Of a stretch of 32,299 nucleotides of DNA, positions 29,910 to 32,299 are shown one piece after another; the first letter of the stretch is position 1, and each line of letters begins with the position of its first letter. The notes beneath the pieces are model-generated. The model was not told where the DNA came from, made no database searches, and was given only the letters and a program-made list of their open reading frames with translations. Position numbers and translations under genes: made by a program. Source of the stretch: Nitrospira sp. CG24C (GTDB taxonomy: Bacteria > Nitrospirota > Nitrospiria > Nitrospirales > Nitrospiraceae); assembly GCA_002869885.2 (NCBI GenBank), contig NEWR02000009.1, positions 668,873 to 701,171 on the forward strand, written 5' to 3'.

Positions 29910-30551
29910 ATGTTATTGCGCCCCATGATAGTCCATTGGCCTAAAGTCTTCTTGTTAGCGGCAGGAGCGTTCTTCATTGCTCTGATGTGTGTGCTGTTCC
30001 CAGGAGGTTCGTGGGGCAAAGACAATACGATCTTTCAACAATTTACCCAGCACATCAGCCGGCAGATTCACAAAGACAAACAGGCCTTTGTGCAAGCGAA
30101 CACTTGCGTCTCATGGTTTTATAAAGCAGGAAAGACACCTCCCCCGACCGCGCAAGGAATCGTGTGGACGCCCGCTTCTTCATCCCAACTCGAAGTTGAT
30201 TGTCTTCGCAACTACCCAAGCGGAATGGACGATGCGCGAAACGATCTTGCCAAGACACAGGGGCTGCTTTCCGTCAGTCTGACTTTCTACGAATTTGCCC
30301 TTGTCGCAGACCGGAATGACGATGCCATCTACAGTCCCGTCGAACTTCAAGACTTGCTCCGCTCCCTCACTCTCTCATACCATGACGCGGAACCGACCCT
30401 GAAGCAAGTCGCAGCGCTCACGGAGCGGTTCGATAGCTGGTACCGCAACCGCAACATGGATGCCTTGATGCAAGGCATGAGCGATCTCTATGAACGAGGC
30501 TATCGCGTAACCCCTTCCGATCGCGTTGAGCTGGATCGGGTGATGGGATGA
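29910..30551 (+). CDS. Membrane-anchored or secreted protein with one EF-hand-like loop
   Basis: A 213-residue protein. Residues 10-33 form a signal peptide or anchor (WPKVFLLAAGAFFIALMCVLFPGG). The rest is mainly helical and predicted periplasmic. Residues 134-145 (DRNDDAIYSPVE) fit a 12-residue EF-hand calcium loop: Asp, Asn and Asp at positions 1, 3 and 5, Ser at 9, Glu at 12. It is preceded by a helix (LSVSLTFYEFALVA) and followed by another (LQDLLRSLTLSYHD). Two Cys (66 and 99) could form a disulfide. It overlaps the next gene by ATGA, so both are probably made together. The family is not recognised. Confidence 0.78.
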   Translation: MLLRPMIVHWPKVFLLAAGAFFIALMCVLFPGGSWGKDNTIFQQFTQHISRQIHKDKQAFVQANTCVSWFYKAGKTPPPTAQGIVWTPASSSQLEVDCLRNYPSGMDDARNDLAKTQGLLSVSLTFYEFALVADRNDDAIYSPVELQDLLRSLTLSYHDAEPTLKQVAALTERFDSWYRNRNMDALMQGMSDLYERGYRVTPSDRVELDRVMG

Positions 30552-31402
30552 CCAGGCACGAGAAATCCTGGCCTGATCAAGCCCGCTCCTTCATCGGATA
30601 TTGTCTGAGCGAACCCCTCTACCGACTCTTTAGTCTCGTTCCCCACTTGGAGATCGGACTCTCTACGCAAGAAATTTCACGGCTCACCTATGCGCACAGC
30701 CTCTTAGCCGGTCACCGGGCCGTTCATCTGAGCGATCTGCACCTCGACCGCTATCAACCACGGCACGATCGCGTCGTCGCCACCATCGGCGAACTCCGCC
30801 CTGACTGGATCTTTATCACCGGTGACCTGATCAACGTCCCGGAGGGGCTACCGCATGTCTTTCGGTTTCTCGCCGGCTTGCGCGAGATTGCGCCGGTCTT
30901 CATCACGTTGGGCAACCATGACCATTACAGCGGCGTGCCGATCGATCGGTATTGCGAACTCGCCGATCGCCACAAGATCACCCTCTTGATCAATCAGACT
31001 ACCTTCATTCGCACGGACTGCGGCGAGATCGCCATTGTCGGCGTGGACGATCCTTCGCTGCATCGGGCCGACTTGAGCTGCCTGCCGCCGAGCGCACAGA
31101 ACCGTTTCACCCTCTTGCTGGCCCATGCGCCGAACATCCTCGATCAGCTGGAAAACCACCATGCCGTCGATCTGATCCTTTGCGGGCACAGCCACGGAGG
31201 CCAGTGGCGCATTCCCGGCGTGCCGACGTTCTGGCTCCCCCCTGGATGCAATGGGCGGATCGATGGGCATCACGGAGAACCTGGCCGCCGGCTCTATGTC
31301 AACCGTGGGCTCGGATGGTCGTTTCTTCCTCTGCGATTGAATTGCACACCGGAAATCGCCTGTATTGAATGGGTCGACGAACAGGCCCACCCAGAAAACT
31401 GA
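30548..31402 (+). CDS. Calcineurin-type metallophosphoesterase (YkuE/LpxG-like)
   Basis: A 284-residue dinuclear-metal phosphoesterase. Metal-ligand motifs in order: Asp63-x-His65 (HLSDLHLDRY), GDLI with Asp93, GNHDH (122-126), a histidine in LLLAHAPN, and GHSHGGQWRIPG. This set is complete. The N-terminal ~55 residues (GYCLSEPLYRLFSLVPHLEIG) may lie on the membrane. Relatives include YkuE and the UDP-2,3-diacylglucosamine pyrophosphatase LpxG, so a role in lipid or envelope metabolism is possible; substrate not shown. Translationally coupled (ATGA) to the EF-hand-like protein. It is convergent with the HEAT-repeat gene. Confidence 0.88.
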   Translation: MTRHEKSWPDQARSFIGYCLSEPLYRLFSLVPHLEIGLSTQEISRLTYAHSLLAGHRAVHLSDLHLDRYQPRHDRVVATIGELRPDWIFITGDLINVPEGLPHVFRFLAGLREIAPVFITLGNHDHYSGVPIDRYCELADRHKITLLINQTTFIRTDCGEIAIVGVDDPSLHRADLSCLPPSAQNRFTLLLAHAPNILDQLENHHAVDLILCGHSHGGQWRIPGVPTFWLPPGCNGRIDGHHGEPGRRLYVNRGLGWSFLPLRLNCTPEIACIEWVDEQAHPEN

Positions 31403-31460
31403 AGTTCGGAGTTCCGGGTTCGAAGTTCTGAATACCTCGAACGTCGAACCTCGAACTCTT
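31401..31460. repeat. Heptamer hairpin repeat in a convergent gap
   Basis: Units GAAGTTC, GGAGTTC, CGGGTTC, GAAGTTC are followed by CTCGAAC, GTCGAAC, CTCGAAC. The two sides are complementary. It starts at the stop codon of the phosphoesterase gene. Beyond it, 31461-31511 has CGCGCAAGTCTCGTGCC and TTCGCGCG, like the outer parts of the composite elements at 9807 and 13658. Confidence 0.75.
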
Positions 31461-31511
31461 CCCAATGTCTCTCATCACGCTTTTCGCGCAAGTCTCGTGC
31501 CTTCGCGCGAT

Positions 31512-32144
31512 TTACTTGATCCGCTCCAACGCTTCCTTCGATCGGCTCCTGACAGTTTGATCCCAATCCTCCTTCATAACAGTCGTCAGCTTCTCCTTCG
31601 CCTCATCGGCGCGCAAACGGCCCAATCCCAACGCCGCACTGGAACGAACATAGGCATGCTCGTCCTCCAACGCCTTCAGCAGAAGAGGGATCACAGTTCT
31701 ATCGTTCAGAGCCCCAAGGTAACTGGCCGCCATCCCTCGAATCCGGTGCTGCTCGTCACTCAGCGCCCGCTGCAGCGTCGTTGCAAAAAGATCTCGTAAC
31801 GCGGGCGCCACGGATTCCAACCCCTCGGCCCGATACCCATTGATTTCCATCAATGTAAAGGCGATCTCCAGCCTCTTCTCCTGTACCGTGGCCCGTTCGA
31901 ACGCAACCAACAACTTCGCACGTTCACGCCGCTGCGTCCTCCGACGGTTGAACGCCCGAACCAGGATGAAGAGCCCCGCCGCGACCACCAATCCCGCAAA
32001 CGCCACGGGAATGGCTTGATCGATCACATAATCCTGGGTATCGAACGACAGGCGCTTCCACACCCAGACGCCGGTAATGACGACGCCGACAAGGATCACG
32101 ATGGCAACTATATTGGTCTGGCCCGATTCAGAACGATTGCTCAT
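31512..32144 (-). CDS. Membrane protein with HEAT repeats
   Basis: A 210-residue protein. Two membrane segments (about 11-29, NIVAIVILVGVVITGVWVW, and 43-64, AIPVAFAGLVVAAGLFILVRAF) are followed by a basic stretch (NRRRTQRRERAK) that should stay in the cytoplasm. The C-terminal half holds HEAT/PBS-lyase-type repeats: RIRGMAASYLGALNDRTVIPLLLKALEDEHAYVRSSAALGLGRL and KEDWDQTVRSRSKEAL. These usually bind other proteins. No partner is evident. The start at ATG 32144 has no ribosome site; a TGCTAAGAT extended -10 lies 9 nt upstream, so the leader would be very short. Confidence 0.85.
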   Translation of the reverse strand: MSNRSESGQTNIVAIVILVGVVITGVWVWKRLSFDTQDYVIDQAIPVAFAGLVVAAGLFILVRAFNRRRTQRRERAKLLVAFERATVQEKRLEIAFTLMEINGYRAEGLESVAPALRDLFATTLQRALSDEQHRIRGMAASYLGALNDRTVIPLLLKALEDEHAYVRSSAALGLGRLRADEAKEKLTTVMKEDWDQTVRSRSKEALERIK

Positions 32145-32153
32145 GGGAAGAGC

Positions 32154-32162
32154 ATCTTAGCA
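32154..32162 (-). promoter_or_regulatory. Extended -10 element of the HEAT-repeat gene
   Basis: TG-C-TAAGAT on the minus strand, 9 nt before the ATG. TAAGAT matches 4 of 6 of the consensus. It would give a nearly leaderless message, like 9249-9257 and 29895-29903. Confidence 0.35.
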
Positions 32163-32212
32163 GGAAGAAAGGAGGAGCGGCCAGGTGCCCTTTTTGCTCG
32201 CAGAACAGAAGG

Positions 32213-32299
32213 GGGATGGAGCCTGATGATCTTCTGTGCTCGCGCAACGCGCGGCCTCAGAAGGCCCTCGTTGGACGCGCGCAGTGGAAGATCAATCAG
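32213..32299 (-). repeat. Palindromic repeat family 1, copy F (cut by window edge)
   Basis: Read on the minus strand the core is like copy B (TCCAACGAGGGCCTTCTGAG, then GCCGCGCGTTGCGCGAGCA). The outer arm 32213-32235 is complementary to the visible start of the other arm (32285-32299). The window ends inside the second arm. Confidence 0.8.

Overview
This window reads as a chromosomal segment of a Gram-negative, GC-rich bacterium (about 57% GC by eye). Outer-membrane functions (LolA, a TonB-dependent receptor, an Slp-type lipoprotein, a periplasmic HtrA protease), the gene neighbourhood and the abundance of intergenic hairpin repeats suggest a Nitrospira-like member of the Nitrospirota. The organism call is an inference from gene content and style; no rRNA or tRNA gene is present to fix it.

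Layout. 1-370: two copies of a 96-98 bp palindromic repeat. 371-3926: a small secreted protein with a clear terminator, a 3-methyladenine DNA glycosylase, and a NikR regulator coupled to a TonB-dependent receptor (probable nickel uptake). 4300-9806: HtrA protease, a Cu+-type P-ATPase with two YHS/TRASH domains, a DsbA-like thiol protein and an Slp lipoprotein. 9936-11000: a nine-repeat TPR protein. 11300-12732: a small accessory patch with a decayed VapBC toxin-antitoxin locus, a headless gene fragment, an attC-like hairpin and an Mrr-type restriction endonuclease. 12866-21955: a long minus-strand run larC, CaCA exchanger, pdxA, small hypothetical, rsmA, ftsK, lolA, then a 2OG-Fe(II) oxygenase. 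22219-24854: a 190-nt palindromic element behind a promoter-like sequence, a secreted hypothetical, and gpsA-larB. 25100-28487: zinc-ribbon protein, receiver protein, and an arginine dihydrolase-like gene next to a LOR/SDH (ornithine cyclodeaminase-type) gene that is frameshifted by an exact 85-bp tandem duplication. 28765-32144: truD, an EF-hand-like secreted protein overlapping a metallophosphoesterase, and a membrane HEAT-repeat protein.

Nickel is a recurring theme: NikR plus receptor for uptake, and LarB and LarC for the nickel-pincer cofactor (LarE and LarA are not in the window). Copper export and envelope quality control (HtrA, DsbA-like, LolA) form a second theme.

The most unusual part is between the genes. 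Almost every gap holds a large imperfect hairpin from one of four families: (1) a 96-98 bp element with a conserved core and arms that differ between copies but pair within each copy, with compensatory changes; (2) hairpins whose arms are degenerate 9-bp repeats (seven copies, mostly between co-directional genes); (3) hairpins built of 7- to 8-bp repeats (mostly at gene 3' ends); (4) longer palindromes centred on GAGGCGTAC...GTACGTYGAGG. Several of these elements run into genes and supply protein ends or stop codons (PdxA N-terminus; LarB, TruD and FtsK C-termini).
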